In this document: piece after piece, positions 44,473 through 53,604 of the stretch
Layout: every line of letters starts with the position of its first letter
Numbering within the stretch: position 1 is the stretch's first letter
Origin: Nitrospirillum sp034653275
GTDB lineage: Bacteria; Pseudomonadota; Alphaproteobacteria; Azospirillales; Azospirillaceae
Reading direction: 5' to 3'
Assembly: GCF_034653275.1 (NCBI RefSeq)
Contig: NZ_JAYEES010000002.1
Coordinates: 62,001-126,000, forward strand
Length of the DNA: 64,000 nt
Notes under the pieces: model-generated
What the model was told of the DNA's origin: nothing
Database searches by the model: none
Seen by the model: only the letters and a program-made list of their open reading frames with translations
Program-made: the position numbers and the translations under genes

Positions 44473-47400
44473 ATGACAGCTCGTGCCTTGCTCGCGTCCT
44501 TACGGGCGCTGAGGGTTTTGTTTGTTGGGTTAATTATTAGCGGTATTTTAGGAATGTCCGCCGCCTGGGCGGACAACGGCACGGCATTACCGCCGTCCAA
44601 CCGCATCACCATCAACCTGGGCGAAACGCCGTGGCGCTTCCTGAAGGACAGCGACCCGGCCAACGCCATGGATCCGGCCTATAACGATACCCCCAGCAAT
44701 CCGAACCCGAACGAGGTATGGACCTCGGTCGGCGTGCCCCATTCGCCCAGCGACAACGATACCTTCCTGAACGTGAAGTCCGGCGGCGGCCAGGGCCAGC
44801 TGACAGGCAACATCACCTGGTATCGCAAGCACTTCTCCCTCGATAACGCCTACAAGACCCGCAAGATCTTCGTGGAGTTCGAGGGCGCGCACATGGGTGC
44901 CCGCGTCTTCATCAACGGTCATTTCATCCCGGGCAACAGCCTGGTCAACCCCAACGCCACCCACGTCGTGGGCTTCGTGCCCTTCATCGTCGACATCACC
45001 GACTATGTGAAGTTCGACGGCGCCGACAACGTCCTGGCGGTCAAGGTGGCGCGGGGCGACACCTTCTTCACCAACCCCAACTTCTCCGGCGCCTTCCGCT
45101 TCGGCCAGGCCGACAGCGGCCTGTTCCGCCCGGTGTGGATGTACATCACCGACCGGGTGCACATCCCCCGCAACACCTACGCCGTGCTGAACACCTGGGG
45201 CACCTACGTCTCCACGCTCAGCGCCAGCGACGCGTCGGCCACCGTCCGGGTGCAGACCAACGTCGCCAATGAGTACGCCAACGCCCAGACGGTGACGCTG
45301 AACACCCAGATCGTGGACGCGGCCGGAAATGTCGTGGCCTCGGCCCAGGACACCAAGACGCTGGCCTCGGCGCCGCTGCCGGCCGTGCCGGCGCAGAACG
45401 CACCCGAGACGGCCCCGCCGCCCGCCACGTTCGACCAGACGCTGACGGTCGACCACCCCACCCTCTGGTACCCCAACAACAGCCAGTGGGGCCGTCCCTA
45501 CATGTACACGGTGGTGCACACCGTCAGCGTGGACGGCGTGGTGGTCGACGCCACCACGACGCCGCTGGGCATCCGCACCATCGCCTGGGACCAGAACTTC
45601 CCCATCATCAACGGCCACGCCCATTACCTGTGGGGCGCCTCGGGCCGCTACGACTACCCCGCCCTGGGATCCGCCGTGCCGGAGGAGCAGCAGTGGCGCG
45701 ACGTGGCCCTGCTGGCCAACGCCGGCGGCAGCCTGTACCGCCCCGGCCATTCCGCCCAGGGACCGGAGTTCCTGGCCGCCGCCGACGCCTATGGCGTGAT
45801 GATGGTCCAGCCCAGCGGCGACGGCGAGAACGGCTTCGCCCACCTGTGCCCGGGCGACACCTATGTCGGTAACTGCACCGCCTCCACCCTCGACATCGAG
45901 ATGAAGAAGGAGGTGCACCGTGACATGATCGTGCACGACCGCAACAACCCGTCCGTGCTGGCGTGGGAGGCGGACAACGGCGTCACGGACACCGGCTTCG
46001 CCCGCGCCCTGAAGTCCCTGTCGGAAACCTGGGACCCGGTGCTGACCCGCGCCCAGTCCGACCGCACGCCCGATGCCGCCAACGGCGACATCCTGGGCTG
46101 CTCCGGCGACGGCTGCGACATCGGCGTGAAGCGCGACAACCCCAACGTTCCGGCCTGGGGCTCGGAATACTGGGACAACGGCGTCGGCCGTGACCTCTAT
46201 GACTTCGAACTGCCCTTCGCCGCGCTGTACATGAAGCAGTGGGTGCAGAGCGTGGCCATGAAGTCCTTCGGCATGGCCCATTGGTACCTGGCCGACACCC
46301 CGGGCGAAATCGTGACCCAGGTGGACGGTCCCGGCTCCCCCACCGGTTCCGCCAGCGGCCATACGCCGGAAAGCATCCGTGGCAACGGCGCGTCGATGAT
46401 GGACGCCAACCGCATTCCCCGCCTGCTCTACTACATCTACCAGGCGGCCTGGACCCCGTACGACACCCGGCCGGTGGTGAAGCTGGCCTATCACTGGAAC
46501 CGCATGGGCCAGGTGCGGGTCAACGCCTTCTCCAACTGCCCGTCCGTGCGTCTGCTGCTGAACGGCCAGCGCCAGGGCGGCGACATGACGCCCAACCCGC
46601 TGACCAGCGACGTCAGCCCGGACATGACCCAGAACACCACCCTGCTGCCCACGCAGGTGCATTGGGACGTGATGTGGGCCGCCGGCACCCTGACCGCCCA
46701 GTGCCTGGACACCAACGCCCGCGTGGTGCTGGACGCCGCCGGCAACCCCATCCAGGACACCCAGGTCACCGCCGGGACGCCGGATCACATCCGCCTGACC
46801 GTCACCCCGGAACTGGTGCGCCCCAGCGGCCAGCCCTTCGCCGTGCAGGCCAACGGCACCGACGCCGCCTTTATCACGGCCGAGGTGGTGGACGCCAACA
46901 ATGTGCGCGTGCCCAACGTCGCCCCCACCCTGACCTTCGCGGTCAGCGGGCCCGGCACCTACCGGGGCGGCGCCGACCATTATGTGAATGACAGCCAGCC
47001 CGAAGGCTACCACGCCCCCGGCGACGTCAACCTGACGGCCGAGGGTGGTGTCACCCGCATCGCCGTGCGCGCCCAGTTCACCCCCGGCACCGTGACGGTC
47101 ACCGCCACGGCCCCCGGCCTGCGCGCCGGCACCGCCAGCTTCCAGACCGTGCCGACCACCGGGCCCAGCCTGGGCGGCAACGGCAACCTGTCCGTCCCGG
47201 CCACGCCGGCCGGCCAGCTGTCCATCGTCACCCCACCGCAGGACCAGACGGTCACCGTCGGCCAGACGGCGACCTTCACGGTGCTGAGCGCGGGGGCGGC
47301 GCCCTTGAGCTACCAGTGGCAGCGGGGCGGCGTCGCCATCCCCGGCGCCACCAGCTACAGCTACACCACCCCCGCCACCAGCCTAGGCGACAACGGCGCG

Positions 47401-50400
47401 ACCTACAGCGTTATCGTCTCCAACGCCTCGGGCGCCAGCGTCACCTCCACGGCCGCCCTCCTGTCCGTGGTGCCCCCCACCATCCCCACCGTGCTGACCC
47501 AGCCCAAGGGGGCGACGGTCATCGCCGGCCAGAACGCCAGCTTCAGCGTCCAGGCCAACGGTTCGCCCGTGTTGAAGTACCAGTGGTTCAAGAACAAGAC
47601 GGCCATCGCTGGCGCCACGGGGGCGATCTACAACACGCCCGTGCTGACGCTGGACGACAACGGCGCCAGCTACACGGTGGTGATCACCAACACGGCGGGC
47701 AGCGTCACCTCCGACGCCGCCATCCTGACCGTGGGCGCCGCCACGCCGCCCACCATCCTGACCCCGCCCGCCAGCCAGGCGGTGCCGGTGAACCAGACGG
47801 TGGTGCTGTCGGTCCTGGCTTCGGGCACGGCGCCGCTGCATTACCAGTGGACGCATGATGGTGTCGCCGTCGGCCCCGACGCCGCCAACTTCGTCATCCC
47901 GTCGGTGCAGACGGGTGACGCCGGCGCCTACACGGTCACCGTCACCAACGTGGCGGGCACCATCACCTCCAAACCCGCCGCCACCCTGTCGGTCAGCGGC
48001 AGCAACGGCACCAACCTGGCCCAGGGCAAGACGCCGCTGGAAAGCAGCGAGCAGAACGGCGGCCTGACCGCGAAGTACGCCTTCGACGGCAACGCCACCA
48101 CCCGCTGGTCCTCCGCCCCGCAGATCGACCCATCCTGGGTGGGCGTGGACCTCGGCTCCCTCCAGACCTTCGACGAGGTGGTCCTGGTGTGGGAGAACGC
48201 CTACGCCTCGGAATACCAAATCCAGGTTTCCAACGACGAAGGCGACAACAAGACCTGGACCACCGTGTACCCCGCGGACGGCAGCATGGCCGTGGGACAC
48301 GGCGGCACGGAAACCTTGGCCTTCCCCAGTACCACCGCCCGCTTCGTGCGCATGCTGGGCAACAAGCGCGCCACCGACTACGGCTACAGCCTGTTCGAGT
48401 TCCAGGTCTACGACGTGCCCCAGTGCGGCACGGCGACGGAACGCTACACCCTGCAGCCGGCCAAGTCGGGCACCTATGTCTCGCCCATCGCCGGCATCCC
48501 CAACGGGCCTTTCGTGCCCACCGTGGTCGACAACATCAGCGGCCTGACCTGGCAGCAGTACGTGACGACCTTCACCCAGGCGGGTGCCCAGTTCACCCGG
48601 CCGGTGGCCGAGCAGTACTGCGCCTCCGTGGGCATGCGCGTCCCCACCCAGGACGAGGCGCTGACCATCGCCGGCAACAACTATTCGGCTTGCGCCTTCC
48701 CCAACCCCTGGACCACCTGGACGGAAACCGACGTGGCGGGTGAGACCGACCGGTCCTACTTCGTCTCCTCCGCCGGCCAGTCGTCCTCGCAGATCACCGA
48801 CAACTCGCCGGGCTGGGCCCTGTGCGTGATGGGCAAGTCGCTGGCGGCTCCCACCATCACGGCGCAACCCGCCAACCAGACGGCGCCGCTGGGCGGCACC
48901 GCTACCTTCACCGTCGGTGTCGGCGGCCCCGGCCCCTTCAGCTACCAGTGGCTGGAGAACGGCGCGCCCATCGGCATCACCACCGTCCCCACCTTCACCA
49001 CCGCCCCCTTGCAGGCGACCGATGACGGCGCGTCCTTCAGCGTCATCGTCAGCAACGGCGGCGGCAGTGCCACCAGCGCCACGGCCATCCTCACCCTGAA
49101 CGGCACCGCCGGCGACGGGAACGGCAACACCGGTAACGGCGGCAACGGAAACACCGGCGGCAACGGCGGCAACACGGGCGGGGGCAACAATGGCGGGGGC
49201 GGCACCGTCGATCCGCTGGCGCCCCCCACCAAGTCCCCGGCGTCGGATCTGGCCGCCGGCAAGAAGGCCACGGCCACCAGCGACCAGGGCGACGGCTATC
49301 CGGCGTCGGCCGCGACGGACGGCGACCTCAACTCCCGCTGGTCCTCGGGCTTCAGCGACACGGAATCGATCACGGTCGATCTCGGTGCCGTCCAGACCGT
49401 GGACCGCGTGGTCCTGCGCTGGGAGGCCGCCTACGGTGTCGGCTATCTGATCGAGGTGTCGACCGACAACCAGCATTGGAGGACGGTGCACACCGAAACC
49501 CAGGGCAAGGGCGGGGTCGACGACATCCGCTTCGACGCCACCCAGGCGCAGTTCGTGCGGATGAGCGGCACCAAGCGCTCCAGCCAGTACGGCTACAGCC
49601 TGTTCGAGTTCGAGGTCTACAATACCGCCACAACGCCGCAGTACACCCTGACCGCCACGGCCGGGGCCAACGGCGCCATCCTGCCGGGCACGGTGTCGGT
49701 CCTGGCCGGCGCCACCCAGACCTTCACCTTCCAGCCGGCCGCGGGCTTCGCCGCCACCGGCGTGACGGCGGACGGGCAGAGCGTGGGCCAGGTGGCCAGC
49801 TACACCTTCACCAACATCCAGGCCGCCCACACCGTGGCCGCCACGTTCAGCGTCGCCTCGGCGGCGGTGGACCTGGCCCTGCACCAGCCCGCCACCTCCA
49901 GCGAGCTGGAGAACGCAGGCTACCCCGCCGGCAACGCGGTCGACGGTGATCCCAACACCCGGTGGTCGTCCGCCGTCGGGCCCACCGCCTGGCTGCAGGT
50001 GGACCTGGGCGCGCCCAAGGCCTTCAACCGCGTGGTGCTGAGCTGGGAGAACGCCTACGCCGTCGGCTACCAGGTCCAAGTGTCCAACGTGGGCGGCGCC
50101 GATGACCAGAACTGGACCACGGTCCATCCCGAAACCAACGGCAAGGGCGGGATCGAGGACATCACCTTCACCGAGGTGACCGCCCAGTACGTGCGCCTGA
50201 AACTGACCCAGCGGTCCGGCCCCTACGGCTACAGCCTCTGGTCCTTCCAGGTGTACGACATGCCGACCCCGCCGACGCTGACGGCCCAGCCCACCAACGT
50301 CGCGGTGACGGCCGGCCAGACCGCGCAGTTCACCGTGGCCGCCACCGGCACCGCCCCCTTCACCTACCAGTGGTATGTGAACGGCACGCTGGCGGCGACC

Positions 50401-53055
50401 ACCGACGCCCCCTTGTTCACCACCAAGAGCCTGACCACCGCCGACAGCGGCACCACGGTGTCCGTGGTCGTCAGCAACGTGGCGGGCACCGTCACCAGCG
50501 CCAGCGCCACGGTCACGGTGACCACCCCGCCCCAAACGGGCACGGGCGACACCGGGAACGGCAATACAGGCAATGGCAACACGGGCACCGGCGGCACGCC
50601 GCCGGTCTCCACCAACGCCAACCTGGCCCTGGGCGTCACCATGACGGCCAGCGGCACGGAGAACGACGGCTACCCCGCCGGCAACGCCGCCGACGGCAGC
50701 ACCAACTCGCGCTTCTCCTCCAACTTCGATGACCAGGCCTGGCTGCAGGCCGACCTGGGCGCCGTGCGGGCGGTCAACCGCGTGGTCCTGCGCTGGGAGA
50801 ACGCCTACGGCGTGGGCTACCTGATCCAGACCTCCACCGACGGCAAGACCTGGGACACCGCCTACACCCAAACCAACGGCAAGGGCGGGGACGAGGACCT
50901 TTCCTTCGCCACCGTCAACGCCCGCTATGTCCGCCTGCAGGGGGTGAAGCGGTCCTCCGGCTACGGTTACAGCCTGTTCGAGTTCGAGGTGTACAACGCC
51001 GCCAGCACGCCCCGCTTCACCGTCACGGCGACGGCGGGCGACAACGGCGCCATCACCCCGTCCGGCGCCACCCAGGTGCTGCAGGGGGCGGATCCGCGCT
51101 ACACCTTCACCGCGGCCGACGGCTTCGTCGTCACCAAGGTGGCGGTGGACGGGCAGGACATCGGCCCCCAGGCCGGCTACACCTTCACCAACGTCCTGGC
51201 GCCGCACAGCCTGGCCGTCACCTTCGGCCCGGCCTCGGCCGGCGTCGACCTGGCGGCGGGCAAGGCGGCCACGGCCAGCGGGACGGAGAATGACGGCTAT
51301 CCCGCCGGCAACGCGGTGGACGGCAATCCCAACACCCGCTGGTCCTCCGCCTTCGATCCGTCGTGGATCGCCATCGACCTGGGCTCCGCCCAGACCTTCA
51401 ACCGCGTGGTCCTGAGCTGGGAGAACGCGCACGGCGTCGCCTACCTGATCCAGGTGTCCAACGTGGGCGGCGCCGACGACAAGGACTGGACCACCGTCTA
51501 CACCCAGGCCGCCGGCAAGGGCGGGGTGGAGGATCTGGGCTTCACGCCCGTGACCGCCCGCTATGTCCGCCTGCTGGGCACGCAGCGGTCCAGCCCCTAC
51601 GGCTACAGCCTGTTCAGCTTCCAGGTGTTCAACAACCAGGCGGACCAGGCGCCCACCATCACCAGCCAACCGCAAAACCAGACCGTGGGCCTGGGCCAGA
51701 GCGCCAGCTTCTCGGTCACGGTCAGCGGCACCGGTCCCTTCACCTACCAGTGGCAGCGCAACGGGGCCGACATCCCCGGCGCCACCAGCGCCAGCTACAG
51801 CACGCCGGCCACCACCGGCGCGGACAACAACGCCCAGTACGCCGTCGTCGTGACGGGCCCGCAGGGAACCAAGGTCACCAGCGCCCCGGCCATCCTGACG
51901 GTCAACACCAGCGGCCTGCCCTACACGGTCTTCCCCGGCTTCGTCGGTGTCGACCTGCAGAACAACACCCACGGCGCCTACAGCGACGACCAGGTGTACG
52001 TGGCCGTCATCGGCCGCGACCCGGCCACGGGGCAGTTCGCCTGGCTGAAGCCGGACGGCACCCTGACGGCCGCAAGCGCCGCCGACAACGACGGCGCCGG
52101 CCACCTGACCAAGAACGGCCAGAACTACAGCAACTACTTCTTCACCCTGGCCCAGGCCAAGCAGCTGAAGTTGCCCAAGATGGACAGCGGGCGCGTGTTC
52201 ATCGCCCTGGGCGAGCCCCTGTACATCAAGATCCTGATGGATGCGAACAACCAGGTCGGCTACGCGGGCCCCAACCCGCTGAACGGCACCGATCCCAACA
52301 TCAACGTCTATTACGACTGGTACGAGTTCACCTACAACGCGTCCGGCTTGTGGATCAACACCACCCAGGTGGACCAGTTCGGCCTGCCGCTGCTGCTGGA
52401 CGTGTATGGGGCCAACAACAGCTTCCACAAGCAGACCGGCATCAACCAGAGCCGTGCGGCCCTGTATGACGCCTATGTCGCGGAGACGCCGGCGGCCTTC
52501 CATTCGGCCCCGCTGTCGCCCTACCGCATCATGGCGCCGTACAACAGCACCTTCGACGCGGGCCAGGCCAACGCCACCTACTTCGATGGGTACGTCGACC
52601 AGATCTGGGCCTTCTACGCCACCAACACCCTGACCATCGACATGTGGGGCGGCGCCCGCCGCTTCACCGGCCAGGTCCAGGGCGGCCAGATGGTGTTCAG
52701 CGAGGTCGACCTCAAGAACGGCGCCTATGTCGGCGGCAGCTACATCGTGAACAAGCCGACGACGCAGGACGTGCTGCGCGGTGCCGGGGCGCTGGCCACC
52801 GGCAACGCCACCGAGCTGGCCCTGGAGGCCCAGCTGTGCGCGGCCTTCAACCGCCACATCACCGACAACGCCGCGGCCTGGGCCACGCCGTCCGTCTGGT
52901 ACAGCGCGGCGCCGGCCAACTTCTACGCCAAGTTCTGGCACGACCACAGCGTTGGCGGCCTGGCCTACGGCTTCGCCTACGACGACGTGTCGGACCAGAG
53001 CTCCACCATCACCACCGACAAGCCGGAGCACGCGGTGTTCGGCATCGGCTGGTGA
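44473..53055 (+). CDS. Giant secreted multidomain enzyme: GH2-like + Ig/CBM32/InlB repeats + GH64 beta-1,3-glucanase
   Basis: A 2860-residue exported protein. The ATG at 44473 follows GGGGG and gives a signal peptide cleaved after SAAWA (residue 33). Approximate order: GH2-like enzyme 35-896; Ig-like 915-1000, 1008-1088, 1094-1175; CBM32 1176-1316; Lcl/DUF1566-like 1318-1455; Ig 1460-1543; Gly/Asn linker; CBM32 1590-1718; InlB-like 1722-1796; CBM32 1800-1931; Ig 1935-2018; linker; CBM32 2048-2176; InlB-like 2180-2254; CBM32 2257-2390; Ig 2393-2478; GH64 2480-2860. GH64 has a Glu2618/Asp2634 pair 16 residues apart, as in laminaripentaose-producing glucanase, and ends AKFWHDHSVGGLAYGF. In the GH2 part the usual NE acid/base motif is replaced (WEADNG, 498-503), while SEY with Glu565 remains. 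A T2SS-like operon follows, suggesting it is a substrate. Confidence 0.88.
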   Translation: MTARALLASLRALRVLFVGLIISGILGMSAAWADNGTALPPSNRITINLGETPWRFLKDSDPANAMDPAYNDTPSNPNPNEVWTSVGVPHSPSDNDTFLNVKSGGGQGQLTGNITWYRKHFSLDNAYKTRKIFVEFEGAHMGARVFINGHFIPGNSLVNPNATHVVGFVPFIVDITDYVKFDGADNVLAVKVARGDTFFTNPNFSGAFRFGQADSGLFRPVWMYITDRVHIPRNTYAVLNTWGTYVSTLSASDASATVRVQTNVANEYANAQTVTLNTQIVDAAGNVVASAQDTKTLASAPLPAVPAQNAPETAPPPATFDQTLTVDHPTLWYPNNSQWGRPYMYTVVHTVSVDGVVVDATTTPLGIRTIAWDQNFPIINGHAHYLWGASGRYDYPALGSAVPEEQQWRDVALLANAGGSLYRPGHSAQGPEFLAAADAYGVMMVQPSGDGENGFAHLCPGDTYVGNCTASTLDIEMKKEVHRDMIVHDRNNPSVLAWEADNGVTDTGFARALKSLSETWDPVLTRAQSDRTPDAANGDILGCSGDGCDIGVKRDNPNVPAWGSEYWDNGVGRDLYDFELPFAALYMKQWVQSVAMKSFGMAHWYLADTPGEIVTQVDGPGSPTGSASGHTPESIRGNGASMMDANRIPRLLYYIYQAAWTPYDTRPVVKLAYHWNRMGQVRVNAFSNCPSVRLLLNGQRQGGDMTPNPLTSDVSPDMTQNTTLLPTQVHWDVMWAAGTLTAQCLDTNARVVLDAAGNPIQDTQVTAGTPDHIRLTVTPELVRPSGQPFAVQANGTDAAFITAEVVDANNVRVPNVAPTLTFAVSGPGTYRGGADHYVNDSQPEGYHAPGDVNLTAEGGVTRIAVRAQFTPGTVTVTATAPGLRAGTASFQTVPTTGPSLGGNGNLSVPATPAGQLSIVTPPQDQTVTVGQTATFTVLSAGAAPLSYQWQRGGVAIPGATSYSYTTPATSLGDNGATYSVIVSNASGASVTSTAALLSVVPPTIPTVLTQPKGATVIAGQNASFSVQANGSPVLKYQWFKNKTAIAGATGAIYNTPVLTLDDNGASYTVVITNTAGSVTSDAAILTVGAATPPTILTPPASQAVPVNQTVVLSVLASGTAPLHYQWTHDGVAVGPDAANFVIPSVQTGDAGAYTVTVTNVAGTITSKPAATLSVSGSNGTNLAQGKTPLESSEQNGGLTAKYAFDGNATTRWSSAPQIDPSWVGVDLGSLQTFDEVVLVWENAYASEYQIQVSNDEGDNKTWTTVYPADGSMAVGHGGTETLAFPSTTARFVRMLGNKRATDYGYSLFEFQVYDVPQCGTATERYTLQPAKSGTYVSPIAGIPNGPFVPTVVDNISGLTWQQYVTTFTQAGAQFTRPVAEQYCASVGMRVPTQDEALTIAGNNYSACAFPNPWTTWTETDVAGETDRSYFVSSAGQSSSQITDNSPGWALCVMGKSLAAPTITAQPANQTAPLGGTATFTVGVGGPGPFSYQWLENGAPIGITTVPTFTTAPLQATDDGASFSVIVSNGGGSATSATAILTLNGTAGDGNGNTGNGGNGNTGGNGGNTGGGNNGGGGTVDPLAPPTKSPASDLAAGKKATATSDQGDGYPASAATDGDLNSRWSSGFSDTESITVDLGAVQTVDRVVLRWEAAYGVGYLIEVSTDNQHWRTVHTETQGKGGVDDIRFDATQAQFVRMSGTKRSSQYGYSLFEFEVYNTATTPQYTLTATAGANGAILPGTVSVLAGATQTFTFQPAAGFAATGVTADGQSVGQVASYTFTNIQAAHTVAATFSVASAAVDLALHQPATSSELENAGYPAGNAVDGDPNTRWSSAVGPTAWLQVDLGAPKAFNRVVLSWENAYAVGYQVQVSNVGGADDQNWTTVHPETNGKGGIEDITFTEVTAQYVRLKLTQRSGPYGYSLWSFQVYDMPTPPTLTAQPTNVAVTAGQTAQFTVAATGTAPFTYQWYVNGTLAATTDAPLFTTKSLTTADSGTTVSVVVSNVAGTVTSASATVTVTTPPQTGTGDTGNGNTGNGNTGTGGTPPVSTNANLALGVTMTASGTENDGYPAGNAADGSTNSRFSSNFDDQAWLQADLGAVRAVNRVVLRWENAYGVGYLIQTSTDGKTWDTAYTQTNGKGGDEDLSFATVNARYVRLQGVKRSSGYGYSLFEFEVYNAASTPRFTVTATAGDNGAITPSGATQVLQGADPRYTFTAADGFVVTKVAVDGQDIGPQAGYTFTNVLAPHSLAVTFGPASAGVDLAAGKAATASGTENDGYPAGNAVDGNPNTRWSSAFDPSWIAIDLGSAQTFNRVVLSWENAHGVAYLIQVSNVGGADDKDWTTVYTQAAGKGGVEDLGFTPVTARYVRLLGTQRSSPYGYSLFSFQVFNNQADQAPTITSQPQNQTVGLGQSASFSVTVSGTGPFTYQWQRNGADIPGATSASYSTPATTGADNNAQYAVVVTGPQGTKVTSAPAILTVNTSGLPYTVFPGFVGVDLQNNTHGAYSDDQVYVAVIGRDPATGQFAWLKPDGTLTAASAADNDGAGHLTKNGQNYSNYFFTLAQAKQLKLPKMDSGRVFIALGEPLYIKILMDANNQVGYAGPNPLNGTDPNINVYYDWYEFTYNASGLWINTTQVDQFGLPLLLDVYGANNSFHKQTGINQSRAALYDAYVAETPAAFHSAPLSPYRIMAPYNSTFDAGQANATYFDGYVDQIWAFYATNTLTIDMWGGARRFTGQVQGGQMVFSEVDLKNGAYVGGSYIVNKPTTQDVLRGAGALATGNATELALEAQLCAAFNRHITDNAAAWATPSVWYSAAPANFYAKFWHDHSVGGLAYGFAYDDVSDQSSTITTDKPEHAVFGIGW
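49240..50525 (+). repeat. Module A of an internal duplication (CBM32-InlB-CBM32-Ig)
   Basis: Within the giant gene this stretch encodes CBM32, InlB-like, CBM32 and Ig-like domains in the same order as 50614-51905. Shared phrases include RVVLRWE, TQGKGG or TNGKGG, YGYSLFEFEVYN, YTFTNIQAAH and RWSSA. A Gly/Asn/Thr-rich linker follows. Confidence 0.75.
50614..51905 (+). repeat. Module B of the internal duplication (CBM32-InlB-CBM32-Ig)
   Basis: Second copy of the four-domain module, with GTENDGYPAGNA occurring in both of its CBM32 domains. It lies immediately before the GH64 domain. A similar linker (DTGNGNTGNGNTG) precedes it. Confidence 0.75.
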
Positions 53056-53086
53056 TGGCGGCGGCCATCAAGGACTGAAAGGAACG

Positions 53087-53122
53087 GCGGCGCCCCGGGG
53101 CGTCGCCGCTTCTTCGCGTTTT
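53087..53122 (+). terminator. Hairpin between the giant gene and gspG
   Basis: GCGGCG (53087-53092) pairs with CGCCGC (53104-53109) around a CCCC/GGGG-containing loop, followed by a moderately T-rich tract ending TTTT (53119-53122). It could terminate or attenuate transcription from the giant gene into the secretion operon. The T-run is weak. Confidence 0.5.
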
Positions 53123-53151
53123 GGAACCAGTGATCTTTGGGGGTAAAGGGA

Positions 53152-53580
53152 ATGAGGGGCTTCAAGAACAGGGCGCGGGAACAAGGCTTCACCCTGCTGG
53201 AACTGCTGGTCGTCGTGCTGATCATCGGCCTGCTGGCCTCCTACGTGGGCCCCAAATACTTCTCGCAGGTGTCGAAGTCCGAGGTGACGACGGCCAAGGC
53301 GCAGATCGAGGCCTATGCCAAGGCTGTCGATAATTTCCGCCTGGACGTGGGCCGCTTCCCCACGACGGAGGAAGGGCTGGCCGCCCTGATGACCCGCCCC
53401 GCCACCGACGGCGACAAATGGAACGGCCCCTACCTGCGCAAGGACGTGATCCCCGATCCCTGGGGGCACCCCTACCTCTACCGCTCGCCCGGCGAGAAGG
53501 GGGAGTTCGCCATCACCTCCTACGGGCGCGACGGCCAGCCGGGCGGCAGCGGCCCCGACGCCGACATCAGCAACGAGTAG
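53152..53580 (+). CDS. gspG: Type II secretion major pseudopilin GspG
   Basis: A 142-residue pseudopilin. The ATG at 53152 follows AAAGGGA. The class III signal has a short basic leader ending in EQG, cleaved before FTLLELLVVVLIIGLLAS, with Glu5 present. The rest is a typical GspG: VGPKYFSQVSKSEVTTAKAQ, LDVGRFPTTEEGLAALM, GPYLRKDVIPDPWGHPY, and the Ca-site/C-terminal region YRSPGEKGEFAITSYGRDGQPGG. It forms the shaft of the periplasmic pseudopilus after processing by the prepilin peptidase encoded at 43192-43944. It is the first gene of the secretion operon, about 97 bp after the giant glycosidase. Confidence 0.95.
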   Translation: MRGFKNRAREQGFTLLELLVVVLIIGLLASYVGPKYFSQVSKSEVTTAKAQIEAYAKAVDNFRLDVGRFPTTEEGLAALMTRPATDGDKWNGPYLRKDVIPDPWGHPYLYRSPGEKGEFAITSYGRDGQPGGSGPDADISNE

Positions 53581-53604
53581 CCAGGCTGGCGGGGATCATT
53601 TCGA

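Noticed and set aside
47383..53031. An uninterrupted minus-strand frame of about 1880 codons antisense to the giant glycosidase gene
   Set aside because: It mirrors the codon bias of the plus-strand gene, is rich in Gly, Ala, Val, His and Gln with no domain motifs, and has no ribosome site. High GC explains its length.
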